The notes under the pieces are model-generated. The model searched no databases. It was not told the origin of the DNA and saw only the letters and a list, made by a program, of their open reading frames with translations. Positions 48,741 through 60,020 of a stretch of DNA of 64,000 nucleotides are shown here, one piece after another (position 1 is the first letter of the stretch; every line of letters begins with the position of its first letter). Position numbers and translations under genes: made by a program. The DNA comes from Eriocheir sinensis (Eukaryota > Arthropoda > Malacostraca > Decapoda > Varunidae), in the NCBI RefSeq assembly GCF_024679095.1, contig NC_066516.1, forward strand, positions 24,206,218 through 24,270,217, written 5' to 3'.

Positions 48741-48741
<1 letters not shown>
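48191..48741. other. Unique stretch, no gene recognised
   Basis: Balanced composition with two A runs (48549, 48614). No domain in any frame. Confidence 0.5.
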
Positions 48742-48780
<39 letters not shown>

Positions 48781-48855
48781 AGAGAGAAACGCAGAGAAAA
48801 TGTATAGCTAGAAATGTGGGTAAAGAAAACGAAAGAAAGAAGAAAAAAAAAGACA

Positions 48856-48896
<41 letters not shown>
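48742..48896. repeat. Two (GT)n arrays
   Basis: GT arrays at 48742-48775 and 48860-48896 flank an A-rich 84-bp segment. Confidence 0.96.
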
Positions 48897-48899
<3 letters not shown>

Positions 48900-49060
48900 A
48901 TGATGCGCTAGTCCTTCAAGATCCGCGTCCCACCGTCATACTTTACCGAAGAGGCCGCTGGATGGAAGAATTATGCGAGAGACAGCGACCCTAAGCTGCA
49001 GAAGTTGGGACTCTCGACTTCATGTGTGAGAAGGATGGCCAGCGTGAGAAGTGTGGGAGT

Positions 49061-49131
<71 letters not shown>
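49061..49131. repeat. (AGT)n microsatellite
   Basis: About 23 AGT units. 49135-49370 is T/C-rich with TTTCTTCTCTGACATATTTC echoed by TTCTTTGTGATATGTTTCTC 70-80 bp later. Confidence 0.97.
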
Positions 49132-49584
49132 CGTTATCCTTTTGCTACGCCACTTTTCCTCGCTCTCTTTCCTGTTCTTTTCTTCCCCCTTTCTCTCTCG
49201 TACATTTCGTTTCGTTTCTCTTTATTGACATTCTTCCTTTCGCTATCCTTTGTTTTTTTTAGCGTCTTTTCTTCTCTGACATATTTCTTTATATTTTTGT
49301 GTGTGAGGGCGGGTTATCCTTTGTTGACACGCGTCTTTTTGTTCTTTGTGATATGTTTCTCTTTATTCTTTTGCGTGTGGGGAGCGGGCGCGCTGGCCAT
49401 GAGTGAGTTTGTCAAGTCTCCCCTCCACAGCGAGTCACCAGCACCTTCTTTCTTCCTTATCTTGACAACGGGAATGTAAAAGCTTGAGATTTGTGTATAA
49501 TAATATGTAAATCTAATTGCTCTCCAAGTATAAATTTTCTTGGTGGCAATGCGGAGTTGTTAATGGCAAGTCATCACAAGGAGG

Positions 49585-49862
49585 GAGGCGGTGGCCCAGT
49601 GGTCAGTGTTCTGGAGGACCCGTCTGCGCTACAAGCTGACAATTTTTAGTCATCGCCGAGTGGCCCAGACTACCCACTGCTCTCCTGATGACCACCTAGC
49701 AACCCGGACTCTAGAGAAACTCTTTAAAGAGAATCAAGTGGAGCTCCGGGGGGAAGCAAGAATGGCGCCACTTTAAAACACTTGCCTGCTGCACTAGCGG
49801 GTTGGGACCGACCAACAGCTCATGAAACCCTACCGGCGGTATAAAATAAAAATGTAAAAAAA
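49585..49862 (+). mobile_element. SINE-1, near full length
   Basis: It starts GAGGCGGTGGCCCAGTGGTC with the A-box-like TGGCCCAGTGG at 49592-49602. The B-box region is eroded (GCTACAAGCTGAC). The body contains GCCGAGTGGCCCAGACTACC and CCCGGACTCTAGAGAAAC, then ATGGCGCCACTTTAAAACAC, then an AT-rich tail. The most 5'-complete plus-strand copy without inserts. Confidence 0.82.
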
Positions 49863-50001
49863 ATCATGATTATAATATTCTGTTATTACTCTGACATTAC
49901 TGAACTCCATCCCACTCCAACAAGATGAAATACACAATGGCAAGAATATTAACAAATCCTCTAAAAATTAAGAGATTTAGGGGTCTCTCCCAACTCTCGG
50001 T

Positions 50002-50006
<5 letters not shown>

Positions 50007-50059
<53 letters not shown>
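50007..50059. repeat. (CA)n microsatellite
   Basis: About 26 CA units. Unique sequence flanks both sides to 49863 and 50331. Confidence 0.98.
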
Positions 50060-50061
<2 letters not shown>

Positions 50062-50330
50062 TTTAATCTAACTTTGTATGCGCGTTTGCATTCTGAAGTA
50101 TTCACATCTTTTTATGAAGCAAAAGAAGAAAGGCAAGAAAGGAAGGACCCACAGCAGCTATACAAAGGAATGAAAGAAGGCGTGGAGGGCGGGACGGAAC
50201 GGAGACATGACTACAATAACGGGAAGCCATGAATACGGGAGAGGGAAGTAATGCGAGTGGAGGAAATGAGAGGAAAAGCGGGTAGTCATGGGTTGAATGT
50301 GGGAGCAGGAGCAGGAGGGTTCAGGGGGAG

Positions 50331-50331
<1 letters not shown>

Positions 50332-50399
<68 letters not shown>
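50332..50399. repeat. (CA)n microsatellite
   Basis: About 34 CA units. Confidence 0.98.
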
Positions 50400-50400
<1 letters not shown>

Positions 50401-50409
50401 TTAAGTGAA

Positions 50410-50805
50410 ACAAGACGCGTTATTTTCTTCAGTTCCTTCTTTATCACGTATTTTCTTTATTCTAATTCACTATTTTCTCATTTTATCTTTTTAACATTTC
50501 CATTTTTCTCCCTTTGCCGTTGTCATAATCTCAGTTTCTTCCTTTTTTTCTCTCTTATTGTGTTTTTTTTTACTATATTTTTTTCTACGTTCTCTAAATA
50601 AATCAAGCTTTCTATATTCTTTCCTTCTCTTTCTTTTGCTTCTTATCTTTGTCAATGTTCTATCCTTCTACGTTATCTCCCTCAGTGTCTCTTCCTTCTT
50701 GGTTCTTTTTCTAATCTTCGTCAATGTTCTTTCTTATTTATTATTTCCTGCGTTTCCTCTGTATCATCTATATCATTTTTTCTTTTCTTTCTTGGTCCCT
50801 TCATC
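50410..50805. repeat. T-rich pyrimidine stretch with weak tandem repeat
   Basis: ATCTTTGTCAATGTTCTATC (50646) and ATCTTCGTCAATGTTCTTTC (50714) are 68 bp apart within T/C-rich DNA. Confidence 0.65.
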
Positions 50806-50887
50806 CCACGCTGATGTCACCTCATCCCGCGCTCCGATGACGATGCTCACCAGGGGATCAAAGGTGAACGATGGGCCAAGATTACCT

Positions 50888-50888
<1 letters not shown>

Positions 50889-50952
<64 letters not shown>
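50889..50952. repeat. (GT)n microsatellite
   Basis: About 31 GT units. Confidence 0.98.
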
Positions 50953-50953
<1 letters not shown>

Positions 50954-50954
50954 T

Positions 50955-51466
<512 letters not shown>

Positions 51467-51559
51467 TGAGAGATTATACATGCAAGACGTGATTTCAACT
51501 ACAAGGGTGAGATCGATATACACAAAAACAAGAGGCAGACTTTTCACGCCACCGAGGAG

Positions 51560-51757
51560 GGAGGAAGAGGAGGAGGAGGAGGAGGAGGAGGAGGAGGAGG
51601 AGGAGGAGGAGATAATGAAGAAGAACGAGGAGACATAAAAAAGAAGATTAAGAACTCGTGAAAAAGAAAAAAAAAATATGCCACCTGTAAATGCGTTTGG
51701 AAGCGACGATACACGTGTCGTTTCTCACGCGGCCGAGGCTTAGAACATGATCCGCCT

Positions 51758-51794
<37 letters not shown>
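51560..51794. repeat. (GGA)n and (GT)n microsatellites
   Basis: GGA 51566-51611 and GT 51760-51794, with an A-rich unique segment between. Confidence 0.95.
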
Positions 51795-51796
<2 letters not shown>

Positions 51797-52393
51797 AAAA
51801 AAAAGAATACAGGGGATTACATACATTCATACACACATACACACGAACTACGCATAACATCTCCCCCCTTCCCCCCCCTTCACCTCCCTCAGTTCAGCTT
51901 TACACGGCCAGGGCGCGGCGGCTCCCCTTCCTATTCTCCCCACATCACCCCCCCCCCCCCCCCAGCATGAGGCACTACGCACTGGCCGGTGAGCTGCATG
52001 CATAAACCGTGAATTTGTTACAAGTGGGAAAGACACCACCAGGGAGCCGCAGAGGGGTCAGACCCTTCTGGTACACTATGACCCACGAAGGAGAGACCCA
52101 CGCCTTATGCTCTCGAACCCAACGCCCCCACAAGACCGGAGAACCAACTAACCTCACCTAAACATGTAGTATTAACAAATATTTATGAACAATCCCTCTC
52201 GTCTCCGATACTAACGACCCCTTCAGGCACACGAGCCAACTAACAACCTAACCTAAACCAGTCTAACATACACTACACCAGGGCTACTCAACTGGCGGCC
52301 CGTGATTCGAATCCGGACCTTCTGAGTGTTGTGTCTAGACCCCAGGGTCCAGGAGTAGAAAAAAATATAATTAAATAACATGAAGGTCCTGGC
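51795..52393. other. Unique stretch with possible hAT-like end
   Basis: C runs at 51868-51878 and 51949-51963. CAGGGCTACTCAACTGGCGG and CCCGTG at 52279-52304 resemble the terminus of some hAT-type non-autonomous elements, and GATTCGAATCC at 52305 resembles a Pol III B box. Neither reading is supported by a partner end or box. Confidence 0.4.
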
Positions 52394-52474
52394 GATGAAT
52401 TCTTGTAAGTGCATTTCCTCGACTGACTGTTGGTCCTACGGTCAGTCGAGGAAAAACACTTGCAAAAATCCATC
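52394..52474. repeat. Hairpin-forming inverted repeat, 34-bp arms
   Basis: Arm 52394-52427 ends CATTTCCTCGACTGAC. Arm 52441-52474 starts GTCAGTCGAGGAAA. The arms pair at about 29 of 34 positions, and the 14 bp next to the 13-bp loop are perfect. The size is compatible with a foldback remnant or a pre-miRNA-like hairpin. Confidence 0.85.
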
Positions 52475-52835
52475 ACCCTGCACTACACCCTAATATTATA
52501 CTAGGCTCTGCAACACACCCCTTTCCTGTCACCCCACGTCATGCTAGGCTCTGCAACACACCACACCGCACCCCAAGACTAGGCTAAAAATTTCACCCAG
52601 CTTCTAACACCATTCCACAGTCTGCAACACACTCCACTACACCCCAACACAAGGCTAGATTCTGTGACACACCCCGCATCACGCCCAAACACCATTCAAA
52701 GCTCTGCAACACACCACATCACACCCCAATGCTAGGCTAGACTCTCAACACGCGAGTCCCCAGCCACCCCACACCTTCTAAACTGCAACACACACAACAC
52801 TACTCCCCAACAATAGGCTGGACTGCAACACGCCC
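52475..52835. repeat. Degenerate tandem repeat, about 45-60 bp
   Basis: The phrase ATGCTAGGCTCTGCAACACA and its variants (CTAGGCT, CTGCAACACACC, CACCCCAA) recurs about six times between 52509 and 52830. Confidence 0.82.
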
Positions 52836-53144
52836 CTCCCCCGCCGCCTCCCCCCTCCACCCCTTCATCCAGACAGCGGCTTTGTTCCCCTCCCCAGAGC
52901 GTTCCCAGCCTTGCCTTTCTTGCAGTTCTTTCAGTCCGTTTCTCCCCGCAGGGACACGCGCCCCCTCCCACCCTGCCCTGCCCCGCCCCTGCCACGGTGA
53001 CTCAGGTGGAAACTTTTCTCTTTAGGGTACAAAAAGGTTCTGAATTAGAGTACGAAAAAGGCCCTTCGTGGTGCTCTCTCGGGGACGCAGAACGGCGCAT
53101 CCATCCAAAGAATGCAGACTTGTGAGGGTGCAAAGCGAGACAGC

Positions 53145-53305
53145 ATTCCTGCATCACAAACACCACAGGTCCTCATAACCCAGAGACAAAGAACACACGC
53201 ATGCAACAACGGTGACAAACTTTAATCCTGCATCACAAACAACACAGGCCCTCATCGCTCTGACACAACGAACACTCACACAGGCAACAAGGGTGACAAT
53301 AAGCT
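53145..53305. repeat. Two-unit tandem duplication, 79 bp
   Basis: TCCTGCATCACAAACACCAC at 53147 and TCCTGCATCACAAACAACAC at 53226 start units that share CAGG.CCTCAT, ACAA.GAACAC and GGTGACAA in order. 52840-53140 before it is unique. Confidence 0.88.
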
Positions 53306-53392
53306 TAAAGAAAGTGGATTTGTCGGGGTGGAAAGGACAGTGGTGGAAGTGAAGTCTGATCTCCACAGTGACAATAATACGACGAGCAGGGA

Positions 53393-53394
<2 letters not shown>

Positions 53395-53438
<44 letters not shown>
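53395..53438. repeat. (CA)n microsatellite
   Basis: About 22 CA units. Confidence 0.97.
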
Positions 53439-53441
<3 letters not shown>

Positions 53442-53449
53442 TGAAAGGA

Positions 53450-53644
53450 ACAGATGACAAGGGAATGTTGGCCGAGAAAAAAAGATGAGCCATTGGTACA
53501 ACATTACAAGATTACAGTGAGCGTGGGAGACACACTGAACGGAAGGGATGGAAGGATAATGCTGGCTGTAAGGAAGACGACCCACTGGCGCAACGCAAGA
53601 GCCGGGGAAACACAGACAGAGAGCAAGGAATGAAAAAATAATGC

Positions 53645-53680
<36 letters not shown>
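53450..53680. repeat. Degenerate tandem repeat, about 85 bp, then (GA)n
   Basis: GCCATTGGTACAACATTACA (53490) aligns with CCCACTGGCGCAACGCAAGA (53581), and AATGTTGGCCG with AATGCTGGCTG and AATGCTGCGAG. A GA array closes the region (53648-53680). Confidence 0.75.
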
Positions 53681-53682
<2 letters not shown>

Positions 53683-53789
53683 ATGTAGTAGCAAGCTTTC
53701 AAGTACCGTACGAGTTTCTCCTTACAGATTTTCTTTCATTTTTGTGAGCGATGTAATGGAGTGGCTCTTGGCGTCCACGGGATAAGGGA

Positions 53790-53923
<134 letters not shown>

Positions 53924-53929
53924 GAGAAC

Positions 53930-54175
53930 TCCCTTTCCTTCCCTTACGTCACTTTGTTCTTTGTCTCTCTCTCCTTCGTCTTTCCTCCTCTTTCCTTCTC
54001 CCGTCCATTATTCCTTGTCTTCATCCCTCTTCCCTTCAATGTTTTCCCTCATTTTTTCCCGCTCAGACACCTTTCCCCCTACCGTCCCTCAGGGTTTCTT
54101 TCTTCTTCCCTCTTTCCTCTTACGTCACGAGGGAGGTAGAGGGGGGGAGGGGGAGGGGGAGGACGAGGGGCGGGT
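53930..54175. repeat. Pyrimidine tract switching to G-rich
   Basis: C/T-rich to 54120, then an abrupt G/A-rich run (54128-54172, GGGGGGAGGGGGAGGGGGAG). The flip lies within 10 bp. Confidence 0.75.
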
Positions 54176-54433
54176 CTCCACGAAGATCAAATTCCGGAGT
54201 GATCGAAGTCTGAGCAAATGTTTTGGGAGAGGTGAAGAGTAGCGGTAGGGAATGCAAGCTTACCAAATTGTACGATCTTATAAAAGAAAAAAATAACCAA
54301 GAAACTGATCCGAGACATAATTGTGAACTATTATCGTAAGAAAAACGGTTTATCAATAGCTACTACAAATTTATTTCATTTTTACAAGTCGTTACAGTTT
54401 TCCGCGGTATGTAGTTTATTTTTCTTCTTATTT
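54176..54433. other. AT-rich unique stretch
   Basis: No gene or repeat recognised. Confidence 0.5.
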
Positions 54434-54500
54434 GGGTAGATTAGGTTGGGTTAGGTTAGGTTAGGTTAGATGTGCGTTACTTAAGTCGGGTTAGGTTACG
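54434..54500 (+). repeat. Interstitial TTAGG-like run
   Basis: ATTAGGTTGGGTTAGGTTAG and GTTAGGTTAGA give about five near-perfect pentamers. A second short piece (CGGGTTAGGTTACGG) lies 20 bp on. Same orientation as the run at 16.33 kb. Confidence 0.8.
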
Positions 54501-54813
54501 GCAAGTTGTTGTTTTTCTGATATGAATGGTAAGAAATGCGCTGAGGAAGTGGCGACCCTCCCCTAAGTAAGACCCCGGAAATACCACTTGTCCATTCTCC
54601 TTAGAAGACTTAACGTGCCTCGCCGCTCCTCCCCGATCCCCCGACACATTATTATTTCACACACCTACGTTCGCTTGTATCAGCTAAGCCCCTCACATCA
54701 AACGGGCTGCTTCCCTTGCAGTAGATTAGTCTGTGGTGTTACACTCGAAAACATAGACAGTCAAGCAGCCAAATGGTCAGGAAGTCAGCCATACAGCTAG
54801 CCAACTTGTCAGC

Positions 54814-54814
<1 letters not shown>
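54501..54814. other. Unique stretch, no gene recognised
   Basis: Balanced composition, no repeats. The 70-codon frame at 54588 has no domain. Confidence 0.45.

Positions 54815-54893
<79 letters not shown>
54815..54893. repeat. (CA)n microsatellite
   Basis: About 39 CA units. Confidence 0.98.
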
Positions 54894-54895
<2 letters not shown>

Positions 54896-55408
54896 GGCAA
54901 TACCACTAAATCCCTTGAAGGATTTGACAGTACGTTTCGGTTCCTCAAAAATACACACAAGTTATGAAGATAATACATTGCTCTCCACCTTCCTTCGAGC
55001 ACCAACCCTACCCCCCAACCCCCCTTCACACCCTTCAGTGACGTACGAGAGATGACTGCTTTCTTTCCTTCACTATCAGAGCAGCGTGGATAGTTTTTAT
55101 TTTCTATCTCTCTCTTTTGTTTGGATTTTGGTCTGACTCCTCTCACTGAAAAAAGAACCAACCACCAGGCGAAAACAACACACACAGGTTAGCAGACTTG
55201 GCTGGGTGGCGGGCGTCAGGCAAGCACCCAATAGATTCCTTCCTCCTCCGGCCCCATTCTCTTTCTCTCTCCATCATCCTCTGTCTTCCCTCCGCCTCGC
55301 CGCCGTCTCCGCCCTTCACCCTCTCTTCACTCATCGTTCATTGTCTTTCCCTCGACTCTCCTGACAAGCCCTCAACTGAAGCCCCATCGCCCTGCTCGTA
55401 AATCTTAA
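54894..55408. other. Unique stretch, no gene recognised
   Basis: C/T-rich at 55230-55400, otherwise balanced. Confidence 0.5.
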
Positions 55409-55642
55409 AGGGTCATATTCTTAAACACTTCGGCGCCCCAACACACGCGTTTGACAAGGCTTTCGTAGGAGTTTTGGGTATTTTCACAGGTAGTTTTATG
55501 GCCCTTCTAGTGGTCTGGACATTCTTCTGTACCATGAACCTAAAAAGACACTCATTAGAACACGTTTAGTCTCCTTTCTCGGCTTTTGGAAATTCGTAGT
55601 TGATGTGAAAGGAGGAAGCGTCGGAGAATATATACTACCGAC
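55409..55642 (+). mobile_element. MITE-A copy, subfamily 1, full length
   Basis: It starts GGGTCATATTCTTAAACACT, has TTTGACAAGGCTTTCGTAGG, CTTCTGTACCATGAACCTAA and AGTTGATGTGAAAGGAGGAA, and ends GCGTCGGAGAATATATACTA. All landmarks are in order; the right end has a short insertion. Confidence 0.82.
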
Positions 55643-56405
55643 CTCAGCTTCGCCACACACGCGCGCATGCACGCACGGGTCTCGCTCCAGTATCACGTGC
55701 CATTTTAAAAGTCTCTCCTTCCGTTTCTTTGTCATAAGTTATCTTGGTAATAATAAGTTCCCTTGTTTTGTTTTCATGTGTCATCTTTCCAATACATCTC
55801 CATCTACTTTCTTATTTGAGTGTCATTTTAAAGTCACTCTCGTTTCAATAGCAGACGTTCCCCTTACTTCTTTATCATGTCATATCCATAATATATCTCT
55901 ACAGTGTGTCATCTTACTAAATCAGTCTGCCTCGTCTCTGTATCATGTGATATATTCAAATAAATCTCCCTCGTTTCCCTATGGTGTAATATATAATCTC
56001 TGTAACTCTACTCTTTTTTTCTCTCTACCTTGTGCCACCTTGATACCATGCCTCCCTCGTCTGTCGCACGTGTCAACTAAACAATTTATGAAGCCTCCAT
56101 GAGCTACGAAAAGCACCCCGGCGTCATATTCTCAAACTTAACGCAACATCAAACCCAAAGCACCCCCTCCCCCCACCTCGGAACCTAACCCTTGATCCCA
56201 CCACAGCACGTCCTCACCAGGTTTTTAGTTTGACTCAAGTCTTCTGAGCCGCTGCAAGTCGTTAAAAAGAGCAAAGAGGCTCCATGAATAAAGGCCCCAG
56301 CATCTCCACGCTCAACTGAATACATTTCGGTCTGATATCGCCTACATACCACTATTTATATATTGTTTTTGCACTGTCCGCCGGCGTGGTGTCTCAGGAC
56401 GGACT
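55643..56405. repeat. Unique DNA with degenerate tandem repeat
   Basis: Between 55680 and 56060 a unit of about 50 bp recurs loosely (CGTGCCATTTTAAAAGTCTC, GAGTGTCATTTTAAAGTCAC, TGTCATCTTACTAAATCAG, CATGTGATATATTCAAATAA), each followed by CTCCCTCGTTTC or a similar word. 56060-56405 is unique. Confidence 0.6.
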
Positions 56406-56408
56406 GGG

Positions 56409-56655
56409 ATGCCTTGGCTCGTATTCCCAGAGACGCTTTCGGCTCTCACAAAAAAATATTCCCTAAGGTCATAAAGGAGATTAGTCGGGTTCTCAGGAGT
56501 TCTTTTCACGTTCATGGTGCAGAGGCCTTGTAAAACTATCGCTAGACTCATAAAACTTCCTATGGACATAACCACAGCGTCTAGGACAGGGTTAGCAAAT
56601 GTGGATGTATATTTAAATTTTACAAGTCCCGAGATGTTTGAGAATATGGGCCGCG
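56409..56655 (-). mobile_element. MITE-A copy, subfamily 2, full length
   Basis: On minus it begins GGCCCATATTCTCAAACATC and ends AAGCGTCTCTGGGAATACGA. Subfamily-2 marks are present: CTGCACCATGAACGTGAAAA and GAGAACCCGACTAATCTCC. The body carries about 25 extra bases near the 5' end (56590-56625). Confidence 0.82.
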
Positions 56656-58112
56656 GTTCTTTGGGAGCTGCACCGAACACCATCTTTCTTGAGGGGAGTA
56701 AAAAATAGGCGGTGGCCGAGCTTCTCCTTGACCAAGACCTCCCGCCACTGCAGGAAATGGTGTATCGCAAAGAGAATTTGTGGCGTAGGTCCCTGCAGCC
56801 AGACTCTCGATTCGCGCCGCAGCCCCACGGAAGATAAATATGATGCAGTGAAGCGCGGACCAGCAACCAGCGCCCGCAGCCCGCCTGCCGCATGCCAACC
56901 CCCGGCCCGACGCCACAAACCCCAGCGCCCGAAGGCTATTCATGAGGATAATCTCGGCGGCAGTAAGGGTGCACGTATAAGAGTTCAATTTGTATGTAAA
57001 TGAAGGATTAACACGATAATGAAGCACTGCCTCGGAACTGTGCACTTTTTATACGGAAGCGATAAGTAAGTGAAGGAATTATTGAGCTTCGAGCACTGAC
57101 AGCAGCCCAGCCTGTCGGGGCCCGAGGGATGTGAATATACGGAGGAATGACTGTGTCGCACCTTCTGACCTTCTCTCCCGTCACTCTACTCTCGTCTACC
57201 TTTACTGTGACTGTCACCTTTCAGCTTTTTACACCTCTTTAAACTTATAAATAAAACAGAATACAATAAATAGAATAGAATGCAACAGATAAGATAATAA
57301 AGATATGCAAAGACATAATGAGACATACGTAGACATTGGTAGAGAGATGGATAGATAGATAGCTATGAAGATAATGATGTAGATATTCTAATGACCTTAT
57401 ACTTTTAAGCAAACAGGCAAAGCAGCGTCCTCCCATGAGCCAATTGTCCATCAAGCCTGCTCTGTACTACGACCAAAGAGAGACAAGATAAAAAGCAGCG
57501 CCCTGATTCTTCCTTCCCCGTCCGTCGCGCCGCCGCTGAAGCCCCTATCATCCAATCGCCAACACAGAACAACACCAACAAAACAGCCGAGAAGACCCTG
57601 AACTTTTGACACGGCCGGCAGCGCTACAATAGGTGTTGAAGCCTCGCCTAAGCTGCTCGGAGTCGGCCTTAATGAGGAGGCATCAATAAGGAAAGTTTGG
57701 GCAACGCGCGCTGTTTACCCCCGCGAGACAAAGTTGGATATTGGCCGCCTGGACTTGGCTTGAACGAACAGGATACAGCTGTGACTAACTGATTCCTTCG
57801 CTCGGGGCCTCTATATTACAAGACGAGTGTGTGTGTGTGTGGGAGGGGAGTGCCCTTATTTCACACACACATATACACAACTGACACAAACATACACCGA
57901 CTTATACTGGCACCCTCTCGTCAATGGGTGTCTGGGAACACAAACTTAAGAACATTTATATAGTGTACGTTTCCTCTGTCCTTGTGAGTGCATGAAAAAA
58001 AACACCTAATTATTTTTGTGCAGTCCCTCGAGTCAATATATCTATTAATCGACCTCATGCTATTTTCTTAAGACAGATACAGACACAAAAACACAGAAAG
58101 AAAATGACCTGC
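56656..58112. other. Unique stretch, candidate non-coding elements
   Basis: GC-rich 56690-56940, then AT-rich 56940-57080 with ATTCATGAGGATAATCTCG. GATA words lie at 57345-57362. 57480-57800 is balanced and repeat-free. A minus frame overlapping 56620-57045 has no domain. Confidence 0.45.
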
Positions 58113-58115
58113 ACG

Positions 58116-58178
<63 letters not shown>
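58113..58178. repeat. (CA)n microsatellite
   Basis: About 33 CA units. Confidence 0.98.
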
Positions 58179-58181
<3 letters not shown>

Positions 58182-58261
58182 TTGAGATAGACAGACAGAC
58201 GCCCCGAGAGACAAACTGGTGGACGGACGGAAAGACACTGTAATTAAGAGTAAATGGAAGA

Positions 58262-58440
58262 GGAGGAGAAGAGGAAGAAGAAGAAGAAGAAGAAGAAGAA
58301 GAAGAAGAAGAAGAAGAAGAAGAAGAAGAAGAAGAAGAAGAAGAAGAAGAAGAAGAAGAAGAAAGGAAGAAAGAAAGATAGATAGACAGATAGAAAGAAA
58401 AAAAGAAAAGTAAAAAAAGAGGAAGAGGAGGAGGAGGAAG
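58262..58440. repeat. (AAG)n microsatellite with GATA edge
   Basis: About 30 AAG units (58272-58361), followed by AAAG and GATAGATAGACAG words and AGG repeats. Confidence 0.97.
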
Positions 58441-58639
58441 CCAGTCAAGTGTGTCCTCCAGTGTTACTTCTCCTCCTCTTGAGACTCGGGGTGCCTCTTC
58501 CTTTTTTTCCTCCTCTTTTTTTTCCTCTTTCCTACTGCAGCTTTCCTTCCCTCCTCAATGGATTGCCCTCTTCCTGACCCTTACCTCTTCACTCTCAACT
58601 TCTCCTTCCCTTTTGTCTTTCCCCTTTCTCTCTTCTCCT

Positions 58640-58642
<3 letters not shown>

Positions 58643-58729
<87 letters not shown>
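58643..58729. repeat. (CT)n microsatellite in pyrimidine-rich DNA
   Basis: About 43 CT units inside a broader C/T-rich stretch (58450-58810). 58811-59070 is unique. Confidence 0.97.
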
Positions 58730-58733
<4 letters not shown>

Positions 58734-59070
58734 TTCGCTTCCCCTCCTGTCCTTTATATACCACCTAATCCTCCTTCTCTTCTTCCTCCTCCTCCTTATC
58801 CTCCTTCGCTTCTTCGAGACACAATGCACTTCCGAATATTTTTGACCCGATACTTCTTTTCTTCTCTTGCTGGTAATGAGCAGAGGGATCTTGGGCGAGT
58901 CTGCAGCCATCCCTCGAGTGCGTGAAATTTGCCAGACCAAAATAGAAGAATCTGCTCTTCTGTGATGCACGCAAGGACCATGTTGTAGGGCGGTTAGCTA
59001 TAGTTTCGTGATATTCCTGCTCTGCGAAGTTATAATGGGCCCAACACAAACCACGAACTCGACTCGATCT

Positions 59071-59415
59071 GGGAAGGCGGTGGTCGAGTGGTCAAAGTGC
59101 TGGCGTGGTGAGGCAGTGGACCAAGGTTCGAGTCCCACCGAAACACGCTGATTTTTTGAGCCATCGCCAAGTGGTATGCTGCCCAGATCTTCAATCAACC
59201 CTAGCTTCAGCGACTTCTTTCAGTTGCAGCATCGGGGGGCAGCATGGGCCATACAAGTCATATATCACAGCAACCACTAACCGGTCTCTTGCAGACTCTT
59301 TACGTTCTTATGTTCTTACAAATAGAATTCGCCTGCGCCACTAACGGGCTGGAGTTCCCCGAGAAGCCCCTCAGGACAGGCTACCAGCACTATAGACAGC
59401 ACCTAAAAAAATAAA
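59071..59415 (+). mobile_element. SINE-1 with best-preserved Pol III promoter
   Basis: GGCGGTGGTCGAGTGGTCAA holds an A box (TGGTCGAGTGG, 59079-59089). GGTTCGAGTCCC at 59123-59134 is a canonical B box. The body (GAGCCATCGCCAAGTGG) follows. Between GGCAGCATGGGCC and the 3' module (CGCCTGCGCCACTAACGG) lies a private segment of about 70 bp ending GGTCTCTTGCAGACTCTTTA and CGTTCTTATGTTCTTAC. It matches the LINE tail at 13.14 kb. The element ends in an A-rich tail at 59404-59428. Confidence 0.85.
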
Positions 59416-59755
59416 AAAAAATAAAAAAGGCGTCGATCGGTGGTATTAAAACTTTCCAGTCGAGAAGCTACTGAGTCCTTTTCCCCAGTCCCCGACGTTC
59501 CTCAGCCAGCCCGTTCTTCCGGCCCCAACCACCGCCCAAAAACGCCAACTAACTTTTTTGCCTAAGAAATGTGTTTCCTACTGACAGGGACGAAGTGTGA
59601 TGTGTTCCTCCTCGACGGATTTCCCTTGGGCCTTGTAAATCCGTGCCGCGGCTGATGAGGAGGCGAGGCAGGTGCCGGCGGGCACCACGTACCGCCACGC
59701 CATCACCTGGGCCGGACACCTCCACCACCACCACCACCTCCCTGGGGACGATGGC

Positions 59756-59897
<142 letters not shown>

Positions 59898-59962
59898 AGG
59901 AGGAAGAGGAATAAAAGTGTGAGAGATGAAGAAGCACCTTTTTTTTATAATAGGAAGTTCAC

Positions 59963-59963
<1 letters not shown>

Positions 59964-60017
<54 letters not shown>
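59964..60017. repeat. (CA)n microsatellite
   Basis: About 27 CA units, inverted relative to the GT block 140 bp upstream. Confidence 0.98.

Positions 60018-60020
<3 letters not shown>

Noticed and set aside
52279..52330. hAT element terminus or tRNA-like SINE
   Set aside because: The CAGGGCTACTCAACTGGCGG motif is suggestive, but no matching opposite end, target duplication or A box was found.
56514..56708. Conserved peptide shared between 56.5 and 63.6 kb
   Set aside because: The shared open frames (CTMNVK...ENPTNLL) are explained by both being MITE-A copies; the nucleotide match covers non-coding ends equally.
59071..59140. Functional tRNA gene
   Set aside because: A and B boxes are present, but no acceptor, D or T stems pair properly and the sequence continues into the SINE body shared with other copies.
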